This document shows positions 21,913 through 33,900 of a stretch of DNA of 64,000 nt, one piece after another. Each line of letters starts with the position of its first letter. Within the stretch, counting starts at the first letter, position 1. The stretch is from Cannabis sativa (taxonomy: Eukaryota; Streptophyta; Magnoliopsida; Rosales; Cannabaceae), in the NCBI RefSeq assembly GCF_029168945.1, contig NC_083610.1, positions 76,561,580 to 76,625,579 of the forward strand, read 5' to 3'. The notes under the pieces are model-generated. The model did no database searches. It was not told the origin of the DNA and saw only the letters and a list, made by a program, of their open reading frames with translations. The position numbers and the translations under genes are program-made.

Positions 21913-24900
21913 CTTATTATATGTACACAACCATTACTATAGAAGTACAGAAAAGATATATATATATATATAGCTTATAACCTACGTCCATATATATATA
22001 TTTATATATAGCTTATATACCTGGCATAGAAACATTTGAATCCCTCCAACGATGAACAAAAACCGTCGACCATAGCGATCAACGACAAAGGAAGAGACGA
22101 GAATGGCACCAAGGTTGACCAAGCCAAGTATGATGGCTGCGATCAAAGCCGAATCGTTTCCCAATCCAACGGACTGAAAGAGAATAGGTGCATAGAAGGC
22201 AATGATATTGATCCCAGTCACCTGTTGAAAGAATGGTATCCCTATCGCCATCACCAGCTGAGGACGGTACTGCCTCTCCAATATGCTCAAGAATGGAGAC
22301 TCTTCTTGCCCAGCTACGGCTTTAGCCATTTCGTTTCGCTTAACTAGCTCCGCCAGCTCAGCTTCCACCTCAGACTCTTTGCCACCTCGGGCCTTGAGTA
22401 GCGACAACTTGGCTTGAGTTAGCTTCCCACGCTCCACCAAGCTGTTAGGTGTGTCGGAGATCATTAGCGCCCCGACTGTCATTATGGCTGCCGGCACCAT
22501 GGCAAGGCCTAGAGATAGACGCCAACCCCAGCTGCGGTGGGCTGTGCCGTAGTTTATGCAGTTGGACGCTACCACTCCAATTCCGATGAAGAATTGAAAG
22601 CCTGTGTTGAATGCCCCTCGCCACTTTGGGGGTGCTACTTCCGACAGATAGACAGGAGTCGCCTATATATATAGTGAGATTATTAACAAATCTTATACAA
22701 ATTAATTGAGCATTATGATTGAGAATTAGGAGTCTCTAAAATTTTCTAGATGTGTCGTCTTGTGATTGGATAACGATACACTTTAAAAGTTATAACATTA
22801 AACAATCGATATGGAACCCACCAATAGCGATATTGACACGTAATAGGGTATACTAAAAGCATCTCCAATAATATTATTTTTTAAAAATGCTAAAAACTTC
22901 ATATCATGCAAAAATATAATATTTTATTTTATCTCTCTTCCAGATCAATTTTAATTTTGACACTCTTAATTCTACAAACACTCCAATAATATAAATATAA
23001 TACTTTTAAAAAATGTTAAATTATGATATGAGACATTATTATTTAATATATTATTATTTGTTTTAATTATAAATATTCACACTACTTATTTATCTTTAAT
23101 TTTTTATCTTTTTTAAAAAGCAAAGCATCGTCGTGTAGTGGCCTCAATATAATTTTCTATGTTAACACATATTTAACTCTAATGGTATAGTATCCTTGTG
23201 TTTTTGCCAAATAAGCAATCATCCTTTAAAATTTAACAATTAGAGATAGTCCAAGCACTATTATTGCTTTCTAACATTTCTCTAATTAATTTTATATATA
23301 CGCGTAATGTATATATACAGAAAATTCATAACTCATCACTTTTGCTTAGGGCTGGCAATATGGGTCACGACACGACAACACGACTCGAAAATGACACAAA
23401 TAAATGGGTTTGGATTACACGTTTAATAATTGTGTCTTGTTCGTGTTTGAGTTTGAGTTTCTGACACATTTAATAATTGTTTTGTGTTCATGTTTAAGTT
23501 TTCGATACGTTTAATAATTGTGTTGTGTTCGTGTTTACCTTAATTGTATCGTGTCATAGTCATGTCGACACATTTAATAATTGTGTCATGTAATAATCAT
23601 GTTGACATGATAACACGAATTAATTTTCTTATATTTTATAAAAAAAAAAAAAAAAACTCAAATTTTTGTATTTATAATGATAATCGTGTTATCGTGTCAT
23701 GTTATGTGACCTACGAATTAATCGTGTCATGTTCGTATTCAGGTTTCGACACATTTAATAATAAACGTGTCGTGTTTATGTTTACTTTAATCATGTCGTA
23801 CGTGTCATAAATCTATCGACACGAACACGACACGATAACACGAATTACTAGCCCTACTTTCGCTAGCTCCTACCGTACTAACGATTTATATTTTCGATAT
23901 GTGGAGACATATTATAACTTGGTTTTTTTTTAAATGACAGCTTATATCATAAATTCATATAATTATATTTATAGTAAACATTCTATCCATTTTGATTTTT
24001 TTTTATATAATTAATTATACCCTCAAAAGTAAGATTTAAGCAGTCACTTATATACGAAAGAAAATGAGTGTGACATACTATTTTGAACACTATAAATTAT
24101 TTATAAAAATTTTAAAAACAAGTGAGGTGTCAAGTGACAAATTCAAAATTTTTACTTTGTATATGAAACTTAATTGTTATAAAAATATTTATTACGTCTT
24201 TTAAATAGAAATTATAATCACTTCAAGTAAATTTATTTAAATTTTGTAAGGATTTGTGTTATAAAAAAATAAACTTTTTTATTATTTTAGTATATGATTA
24301 TTAAATATAAAAATATTTAAATTTTCATGTTAATTTTTTCTTCTCAGTAGGAATTGTACACATAACCCAATTACAATGTCCTTTCGTAGATGTTTACAAT
24401 AAGTACAATATACAATATTATAAAATTATAAATTAAGATATAATTTTTCTAGGTTGATTAACGTCACCTTGGAGGGAAAAAAATCACATGTCCCCAAGAT
24501 GTTGTCTCTACCCTATCCTACCAATTAATTACAACCACATCATCAATTTAATTTTATTACTCAGTAGAAAATTATGTTAAAGTTAAAGAATTAGTATTCT
24601 ATCCGCATTAATTATTAACTTTTTTTCTCAAGTATTTATTAATTAATCTTTAATATTATAAAAATTCAAGTATATAGAAATCTAAATTTTTTTTCTTTTT
24701 TTGAGAGAAAGCATGTAATCAATTAAATAACATCAGCTGTTACAGGAGCACTAATAAATCTAGGACAAGCATCCGTCCACAATTGAACTCCTACCGAACT
24801 AGTAACAGACTTTGCTAGTGCATGGGCCACACCATTCGCATCACTCGAGATGGCACAACAAGAACCACCACCACCAGCAGCTAAAAGAGAAATAATCTCC

Positions 24901-27900
24901 TCAACAATTGGTTTAAACATAATAATAGAATTAGGATTATTAATCCAAGAGCTCACAATAGATGAATCCGTCTCAACCCGCATCACCTTGTACCCCAATC
25001 TGGCCGCCCACAACAGACCCGTACGCATGGCAAGGAGCTCCGCCACCACAACCTGAAACTCTCCAACCCCACCCACAGCCCACGCCGCCCACACCACACC
25101 CCCACCCCCACGGATAACTCCACCAAACCCAGCGAAACCCCTCCCCGATGTAATCGCGGCATCAACCGATAACACAAACTCACCCATATTTGGTGAAGGC
25201 CAACGTCCAGAACCGCCCACATCACCCTCGCCCCCCCCCCCCCGGCGCGTCTTACCCGCCCCACCACTCCACCAGCATTCCCAACACCCACCCCAGCAAA
25301 GGCAGCAAGAGAGCCTCCCAATCCCCGATGATCAGAGATCACCGCCGCCCCTTGAAACTCCTCCAAGACATCCTTTGCTAGCTCCAGAATCAGATCTAGT
25401 CTGGACTTTTTCTTCCCAAACAAAACGGAGTTTCTATCATACCATACCCACCACCAAATCATAGACAATTGAGCAAACTTATTCTGTTCAAGTACCTCAA
25501 ATAAGCAGACCAACAATTCTGCTAATGGACCAGTCCTACATCGATTTAAATGACTCCACACCTAAAGCTTTGACCACATAGGGAGCAAGGAAGAACAGAA
25601 CACCAAAGCATGCTCTGGAGTCTCCGTATCCTCACCACACCTATGACAAATCAGCTGAACCGGGACCTTACTTTTGATAAGTTGGGAATTGGTTGGAAGA
25701 GCCCAATGATACATTCTCCAGAGAAATATTTTGACATTCTGTGGAATTTTTAAGTTCCACATGCCATTCCACCAATGAGATTGATTCACAGAAGAACACC
25801 CAATCCTTTCACTCACCAAATCAAGGGCCACCGCATAACCACTCTTCACCGAGTAACATCCATTGGAGTTGTAATGCCAACACCACACGTCAGCACACTG
25901 TCCCATCCTCAACGGAATGCCAAGAATGACATCAATGTCCAACCGTAAGAAATATTGGCCTAAGGACTGAAGATCCCAAGACCCATCATTACCAATCAAC
26001 TCCTGAACCATCACGTTACCATTAGGTGCTGCTGAAATAGGTCGAAACGTTCGAGGTCGGGGTATTCAAGGATCGCGAAACGCATCAATACTATGGCCAT
26101 CACCCACAACCTTCCTCATTCCCTTCTGCAACAATTCCAACCCACAAATGAGACTGGACCACAAATGAGAAGAACCATGTCGATCTTTAGCTTCCAATAT
26201 TGAGGTATGGGGATAATACTTGTGCTTCAAGACACGACCAGGAAGGAATTCGGCGACTGAAGTAACCGCCAAACTTGCTTAGCAACCATAGCTTGGTTGA
26301 AAAGCGCCAGATCTTTAAAGCCTAAACCCCCTTCGACTTAGGTTGACAAACATTATCCCACTTTACCCAAGCAATTTTCCTCTTATCACATTTCGTCCCC
26401 CACCAAAACTGTAAAATGATTGAACGAATTTTATCACACGTCGCCACAGGCAGCTGAAACATGCTCATCAGGTAATTTGGCACTGCTTGCAGAATTGCCT
26501 TAATTAGAACCTCACGCCCCCCAACTGAAAAGAAACTTCGCTTCCAACTCCTAGCAAAAGTCTGCTTCTTATTCTTACTAATAACCGTTGGCAATCCCAA
26601 ATACTTATCATGAGTCGCCACTGACTCCAAGCCTAATATACCCAATACACTTGTACGATCCGCCTGATGATAAATCTACATTTTATAACATTAATTTATG
26701 AAATATCTTTCATAATCAGCTATCATTTTTTTTTCTTCTTCCAAGCATTCTTTCATTTTCATCTCTGCGATTTTGGTGGTGAAGAAAATAAGTATAATAT
26801 GCTATAGATATAGATTGCGTTGATATTTGTTATTTCTTCACTAATAAAATAAATTATTCTATTAAAATATTTTTTATTATTTTTACTGTATAATAAAAAT
26901 GAGATTTATCTTCTTCATTTGTTTCTTTACACATTGAGCAATATAATTTCCATATGTTAAATAAGTAGTGTATGTATATATGTTATTTCATTTGGATATA
27001 ATTAGATTAGATAATTAAGGGTATATAACTCCTCTAAACATTATATATGTTATGCATGATACTGTTGTTATTATTTTTTTTTCTTACTCTATTCTTCTTA
27101 AACATATTTTCTTGCTTACCTTTTACTTTCACTTTTGTCTTTTTACTTATAAAAATGAACAATGTAATTGGATTTGTGTGTAATTGGAGGGATATACCCT
27201 AGTGATAGGAAAATTTCAGAATGATGGAATGGTTGTGTACTTAGTTAAACCATTACTAGATTCATGGATGACCTAATCGTGATCTTAAGAAAAACTAGAA
27301 CTGTTAACCAAGGTTTGCATGTTTGTTAGCTATTCTAAGTGATTAGGGGTGGACCATCCCATAGTCATTAGATAAGAAAGTGTTTGTTTCAACAAATACT
27401 ACTTTTCTAAGAAAATGACTAAGTCTGAAAAATAAAGTAGCAAATAAAGGAGATATTTTTCTTGATTCCAAAAGTGTTCAATCATCTAATTCGATATAAG
27501 ATGGTCCCACTGCCTCTGTTGTCTTGACACAACCGAAGAGGGCAATACCATTTAGTATTCTTAGACAAAAATTCACGGTACCTTATCGTAGTGGGAGGGT
27601 TTGAAGGAACTCACCCTGTTATGACTTGGAAGACACCGTTGATTAAAATCCATTGTTAGTTTAAACAAGTAATGGATTGTTAGAATAACAAACTAAGAAG
27701 CTAAGCCAAGAGAACTATGGTTAAAACCATTCATATAGAACAACCAAAAGTTTTTCTATTACAAGGACAAGAAAGGAAATTTTGTTAGTAAGTCTATTCA
27801 ATGGACTTAATAAAACTTTCTATTCCTAGTAGTAAAGGTTTGAGTTTATCTAAACCTATGGCTTGTGGTATGCCTAGTAATTTACTTACTCTAGTGCAAG

Positions 27901-30900
27901 CAACTTACTTTGGTAAGATGCTGGAGCATTTTTTTAATGGCAATCTATAGAAGCTTCTCGACTTCTAGATATAGATTTTATTTATTTAAGGAAAAGTTTC
28001 AACTATTCCAGAAAAGATAAAGGCAAATGAAAGAATTCCTTAGGATCAACAGTGAGAGGTCTCAGATATGCTTTCCTATGCATTAGACCAGACACCTGCT
28101 GTTGAGTGGGAGTAATGAGTAGGTATCAGACTAATCCAGGAAAGGAACATTGGAAAACAATCAAGGGAATCTTAAGATCAAGAAGAGGAACTATATGTTA
28201 GTCGATGAGGGTGTATTTAATACTCTTAGACTACACCAAATCAGATTTCTAGACTTGCCTTAGTGCTAGAAAGTATGTTGATGAGATGGTGATTACTCTG
28301 GGGGTGGAGTAGTGATTTTGGAGAAGTGTAAAAACCTATCTGAAGTCTCTAAGTCTACCAGAGAGAATGAATGTTAAAGTTGCAGGAAAGATACTTATTC
28401 AGTCTAAGAAAAGTTCTATACATTTTTGGCATTATTCCAACATTTATTAACTACTAGTGTTACTTCCTGACTAACGCAAAAGTAGTTTCCAAAAAGTAAA
28501 GAAACCAGTATCCCTAGAGGAGTAGACATATAGAGAGGAATTTCACAATTTCAAGGATTTTGTGATTAAGGAAATGTAATGGTGGAGGAAAGGTTGTATT
28601 GAATACAACCTGTCAGATCATATTACAGAGAGTATACTACACTTGATTTGGATATCAAGGTGTTGAGATTATTTGAAATGCACTTTTTGTTTTATATTAG
28701 TTTTGTTGGGTTTTGTGCCCTAAATAAAACCCATTTCAATATAATCAGATTTACTAATTAATAAAGATCAGAAATCGCATTTTATGTTGCATGGTTCACA
28801 TGATGTATTTCATGATTATAAATTCTGTTAGGTCCAGAACATATGTATTTGTTCATGATTATAGTGTTGTCAACACAGTGAAATATAATCATGATTATAT
28901 GTTCAAAAGTTTAATTCCCTGATTTGTCAGTTCACTGGATTTAGACTGGCACGATAATCAGCGATAGGTATACTTACACCTTGGATAAGTATTATGTCCT
29001 TTCCAAGGCATTGGCAAAGTTTACCAGTATCGGATGTATGGAGTATACATTGGAAGGGACCAATATTGAACTTGGATTAGATATGATAAATTTACCGTAA
29101 TATCTATTCAATTCAATATCACCTAGTTGATCCTAGATCAAATGATCTTAATCCTGACATGATTAGGTTCGATCTCAAGAGTGTTATTTGGCTAAATAGA
29201 GATAAATGATTGAGATCTCATTTTAGTGATTATATTATTTCACTAAAATATCATTTATGGGTGGCCAAGTGTTTTAAGGATAAAATACATTGAAAGGGTG
29301 TAATGGTAATTTTATCCCTATGCAATGTAGATCATCTATAGAGGATCATTGATTATTGGGATTATAACAATGGATAATTAATAGCGTATCTATATCGTGG
29401 AACATATAAAGCGTTCTATGTAATTGAGAGTGCAATTCCAAGTTCTATGGTGGATGCAATGAGGAATTAATAAGTTAGTTAATTTACTTGGTAAATTCTA
29501 AATCTGCTTATTAGAAGCTCGGTTATATAGGCACATGGTCCCCATACTAGTTGAGACAAACTGCTTGTAAGACTCAGTTAATTGATTTTAATTAATCAAT
29601 TTTAATTCTAAAATTAGACTATGTCTAGTTTATGAATTTTTCACTAAGATATGGTTTGATTGTGAAAGAATAGTGTTTTGGGGTTTATTTGTTAATTAAG
29701 AGACTTTATGGAGTCTAATTAATAAATATTATAAATGACAATTTTATTTGATAATTATTTTTATTATTAAATAAAAAGTTTTGGCATTCATAGGGTTGAA
29801 AGTGCAAAAGTAGTATTTGTGAAAAATAGATAAAATAGTTGAGAAAAATGATAAAGTCCAAACTAATGTAAGGCCCACTATGTGGCCGGCCATTAGGGGT
29901 GTATTTTACTCTATTTTATCAATCTTTTATTCCTAATAATTCAACCCTAACCCTATTGAAGATAGTATAAAAGGAAGGCTATGGTCTCTTCATCAAGACT
30001 AATGCCTCCAAAGCTAAAAACCTAGATGAGACCTCTTCCTTCTTCTTTCTTCTTTATTTCGAAACCTATAGCCTTTCTTCACTAAATAATTTCAGCCATT
30101 AGTGATTGAGTAAGTGCCCACACACATCAAGTTGGTCCTCAATCATAGTATGTAAGACTGTGAAGAATCCAATCAACAAGAAGGAGAGAAAGAGATCCAG
30201 GTTCAGATCTTAATAATGCTCTGCTACAGAAAGGAATCAAGGGCTAGAGATCTGAACGAAAGGAGTCATTATATTCCGCTGCAATCAATGTAAGGTTTCT
30301 TAAACTTTATATGTTTTTATTTACATTATTTTAGAAATTCATATTAGGATGTTAAACAACATACATGGTAGTAAATCTAGATCCTGGTAAAATAATTCCA
30401 ACGGATAGATGTATCCATTTGAAAGAAATATGAAGGTACTTAAAAGTTATGTGCATAACCACTATTGGCCAGAAGCATCTATGGTTGAGTGCAACACATC
30501 TGAAGAGGCTGTAGAATTTGGTTTAAAGTACATGGCCGAAGTTGAGGCAATTGGAATTAGCAAACCAAGAACTGACCCAAATGAGGTTGATAGAGGATTA
30601 AGGGGGAAAGGAACAATGGTGAAAGTCTCCAAGCTTGATCTAGATCAAGCTCAATTAGTTGTGATGAACAATAATGTAGAGGCTTAGCCATATATAGCGT
30701 AAGTTGTAGGTAGCTTTTCTGTAAAGACCGCTTAGTTTAAATTTAAAAATTAGCAGATAATTAGGGTTTAATTATAAAAATTATTTATTGATATTTAAAT
30801 AATTATTTATGTTGATTTATTTGAATTCAGAATGCATTTTATATGTCATATAGTGAAATTTCATATCTTTGCATGATCGGTGCCCGGCAATATTGGAACG

Positions 30901-33900
30901 CGGTGTATGGCTCAGTAGAATAACATCTTGGTATTTTAGTATAGCGGGGCGGTATTTTTAGACATTGGGAATGTCGAGATTAATCGGGAATTTAGAGTTT
31001 TCCCAAAATACCCTAAGTGATTTGTGTGACTCTTTAGTATGGGCAAGGGCATTATGGTCTTTTTGCCTTTTGAGTTTTGTATTTTAGTGGGGATTTAATA
31101 TTATGTTTAAATATGATTTTGAGTGGCTATATGCTGATTATTAAGCAAGTAAATCAACTATTTTCTCCTTTTTTTGAAAAATCAAGAATTAGACAAAAGT
31201 TGCATTTTCTCTCAAGTCTCTCTCTCTCTCTCTTTCGAACCCACCTAGAGGCAGCTAGGTTTTGGTTGGTTTTTCTGCATTTCAAGCTAGTCTTAGCAAG
31301 GAATTAGTGATCTCATGTTCTTGGCAAGATTCTTGTAGCTTTCTCTTTATTTCCTTAAGTTGTAAGAAAAGAAATTTTGCATGCTTTGAAATGTTGTTGC
31401 TGAAGCTGCTGGAGTTAGTTGTTGTTGTGTTCTGAGGTTTAGATATGGGTTATTATGTTGATTTATGCATGAATTAGAGGTTGTTTGAAGGGTTAGTCAA
31501 GTTTTGAGTTTTTGAACTCAATCTTGAAGCTTTAATGGTGAAATTCGTTTTTGTGAATGGATGATTGTTTTATCACTTGGAATATGTTCTTTGTGGTCTA
31601 TATAGCAGGCCTGGAGAGTTTGGTTTGATTTTGGGTTGATTTGCATGAGATATGAAATTTTGAAAAATTCCTGCACTGAACCGGAATTTCCGGTTCAGGG
31701 AGGCCTGTAGGAACCGGAATTTCAGTTGGCTTCCAGGAATTTTTCCCATAACCAGAATTCCGGTTGGGGAACCGGTCTACCGGTTGGGGCAGTTTTGGGA
31801 ACCCTAGTTTTTCCCATTTTTGTGTTATTTAGGGTATTGCCAAGTTATTTATCGATAGGGAAACTTTTAGTTTCAAGTTTAAGTCCCCGGAAAGTGATTT
31901 AGCGTGTCGCTTATCAGTGTTGTGATTGATGTGATTTAGGAGCCTGTAATTCGCCGAGCAGTTTGTTCCACTCAGGTTGACCGGCACACCTGAATTCGGA
32001 TCGAGGTAAGATTAGTATAACAGTATGCATATGTATTTACATGTTTAGCGTGCATGTTAGTAAGCCTGTTAGATTACATTAGATATGTATGTTGGCTTTT
32101 GTGCTATTTGACAGTATCACATCGGTACGGCTAGAGTATGACTAGCGTACCGAGTATAGACTGATATTATGGTCATTAGCACCGTACTATTTGACAGTAT
32201 CACATCGGTACGGCTAGAGTATGACTAGCGTACCGAGTATAGGCTGATACAGTATCACATCGGTACGGCTAGAGTATGACTAGCGTACCGAGTATAGGCT
32301 GTTACTATGTCAAAAGTACCGTCGTACGAACGTTCGAGACTCAGTACCGTGTGGGACACGGGGATTAGGGTTATGGTCAGGGGTATGGGCGTCTGATCAT
32401 AATCCGGGATATATGCATGTTATATGATTTATGCTTTTCTTACTGAGTCTGTCGACTCACAGTGCTATGTTTATGTGTAGGTAAGGACAAGGCTAAAGTT
32501 GAGGAACCGTGAGGACGAGCAGATGAAGATTGTACATGTCGGGGCGGTTAGGCCTGGAGCGTACGATCCTCGGGACATCAGGGCTTTGTTGTTAGTCGCT
32601 GGGCGAAAAATATTTTGTAAATGACTAGTAAACTTTTGTAAAGTATTTTGTAAACAGGATCCTGAAATGTTTTGTATGTAATGTTATAAGTTTTAATTAA
32701 ATAAGCAAATTTTAATTAATCACATTTTTCATTAACCTCGTTGATTAGCAACGAGCTGCACAACAAGTTTAAAAATCACGTTAACACGCCTAGGTTAGTT
32801 AGGGTGTTACATTTTCCTTTGATTAACATTTAATTAGTCACGATGAACAATTACTTGATTAACCTTTCATGTTTTGTAGTGACCATAAGGAGATATTACA
32901 ATCAACACTTACAAGAAATTATAAAAGTAAACAAAAATGGGTTGCAGACAAGCATCATCAAACTTTCATTGGGTGGTTAAGGAATATCATTCAAGTAAAG
33001 TTGAACGAAACGAATCATGGAGTATCCTATGAGTTGAGTCGTATTGCCCTATGACTAAATTTTGCGGTAACAAAGGATGAAGCGTACATTGTGAGGGGTA
33101 AATGTTTTTATACAAATCAAGAGATGATGCTCGAGAGGTTTAAAATAGTGGCATACGTATTGTCGCAGAAACTATGCATTTTCCAAGTGCAAAAGATAGA
33201 AACCCTCTTTTAGGTACCATGACGTATTATGGGGTTCTTGAAAAAATATGGGAGCTCAATTATTTTGCGTTCAAAATTCTACTTTTTAAATGTTATTGGG
33301 TTTACAACAGTGTTAGAGTAAAACTGACGACCTTGACTTACTTTGGTAGATTTAAGTAAGAGAGGAAGCAAGAATGATCCAGGCTGGCCAAGTAGTACAA
33401 GTTTTTTACATTTTTGATCCATGGCCAAAATAACATTCTGACGCAGGTGCTCGGGACACCAGAGCATCTGGACGTGTCAGGGCTGCTAGGTGTGCTAGTA
33501 CTTGAAAAATATTGTTTCATTAGTTATACAAAATAAATTATAGCTAACTTTATTTATTGATTTGCAGGTTCCTTGCCAAGGCATCTAAACTGTTTGACAG
33601 GAAGAAAATAGAAGTTTTTGATGCAGTGGCTCAGAAACAGAGGGAGATTGACAAATTAAAAGTCGAAATCAAATCCCTTAAACAGAAGAAAGATGTTGCC
33701 GAACAAGAGCAGAATGAGGATGAGAAAGAATCACAGGTGGCTCATCAAGCATATGTTCCACAACAATATGATCAGGAGGATGAGGGTCCACAAAATTATG
33801 CTCAGGAGTTTGTTTCCCTAAATGAGCCACCTCTCATGTACAATTTTGTTGAACAGAGGGCAGCTAACCAGCCTATATTTCTCTATCAGACAATATCGAC

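Larger units (their letters stand above)
24691..26671 (-). mobile_element. 5'-truncated L1-type LINE
   Basis: The minus strand carries the end of a plant L1 ORF2 and then a poly(A) tail (t-runs at 24688-24702 on the plus strand). Flanks aaatctaaatttt (24678-24690) and aaatctacatttt (26672-26684) match at 12 of 13 bases and form the TSD. Endonuclease and most of RT are missing, as is usual when target-primed reverse transcription stops early. It lies in the sense orientation of the STP gene, in intron 2. Confidence 0.9.

Noticed and set aside
22852..23160. Tourist-like MITE beginning agcatctccaataat
   Set aside because: The left end looks MITE-like, but no matching inverted right end or TSD could be found.
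32111..32303. CRISPR-like repeat-spacer array
   Set aside because: Only three units, no spacers of constant size, and the context is a plant LTR.
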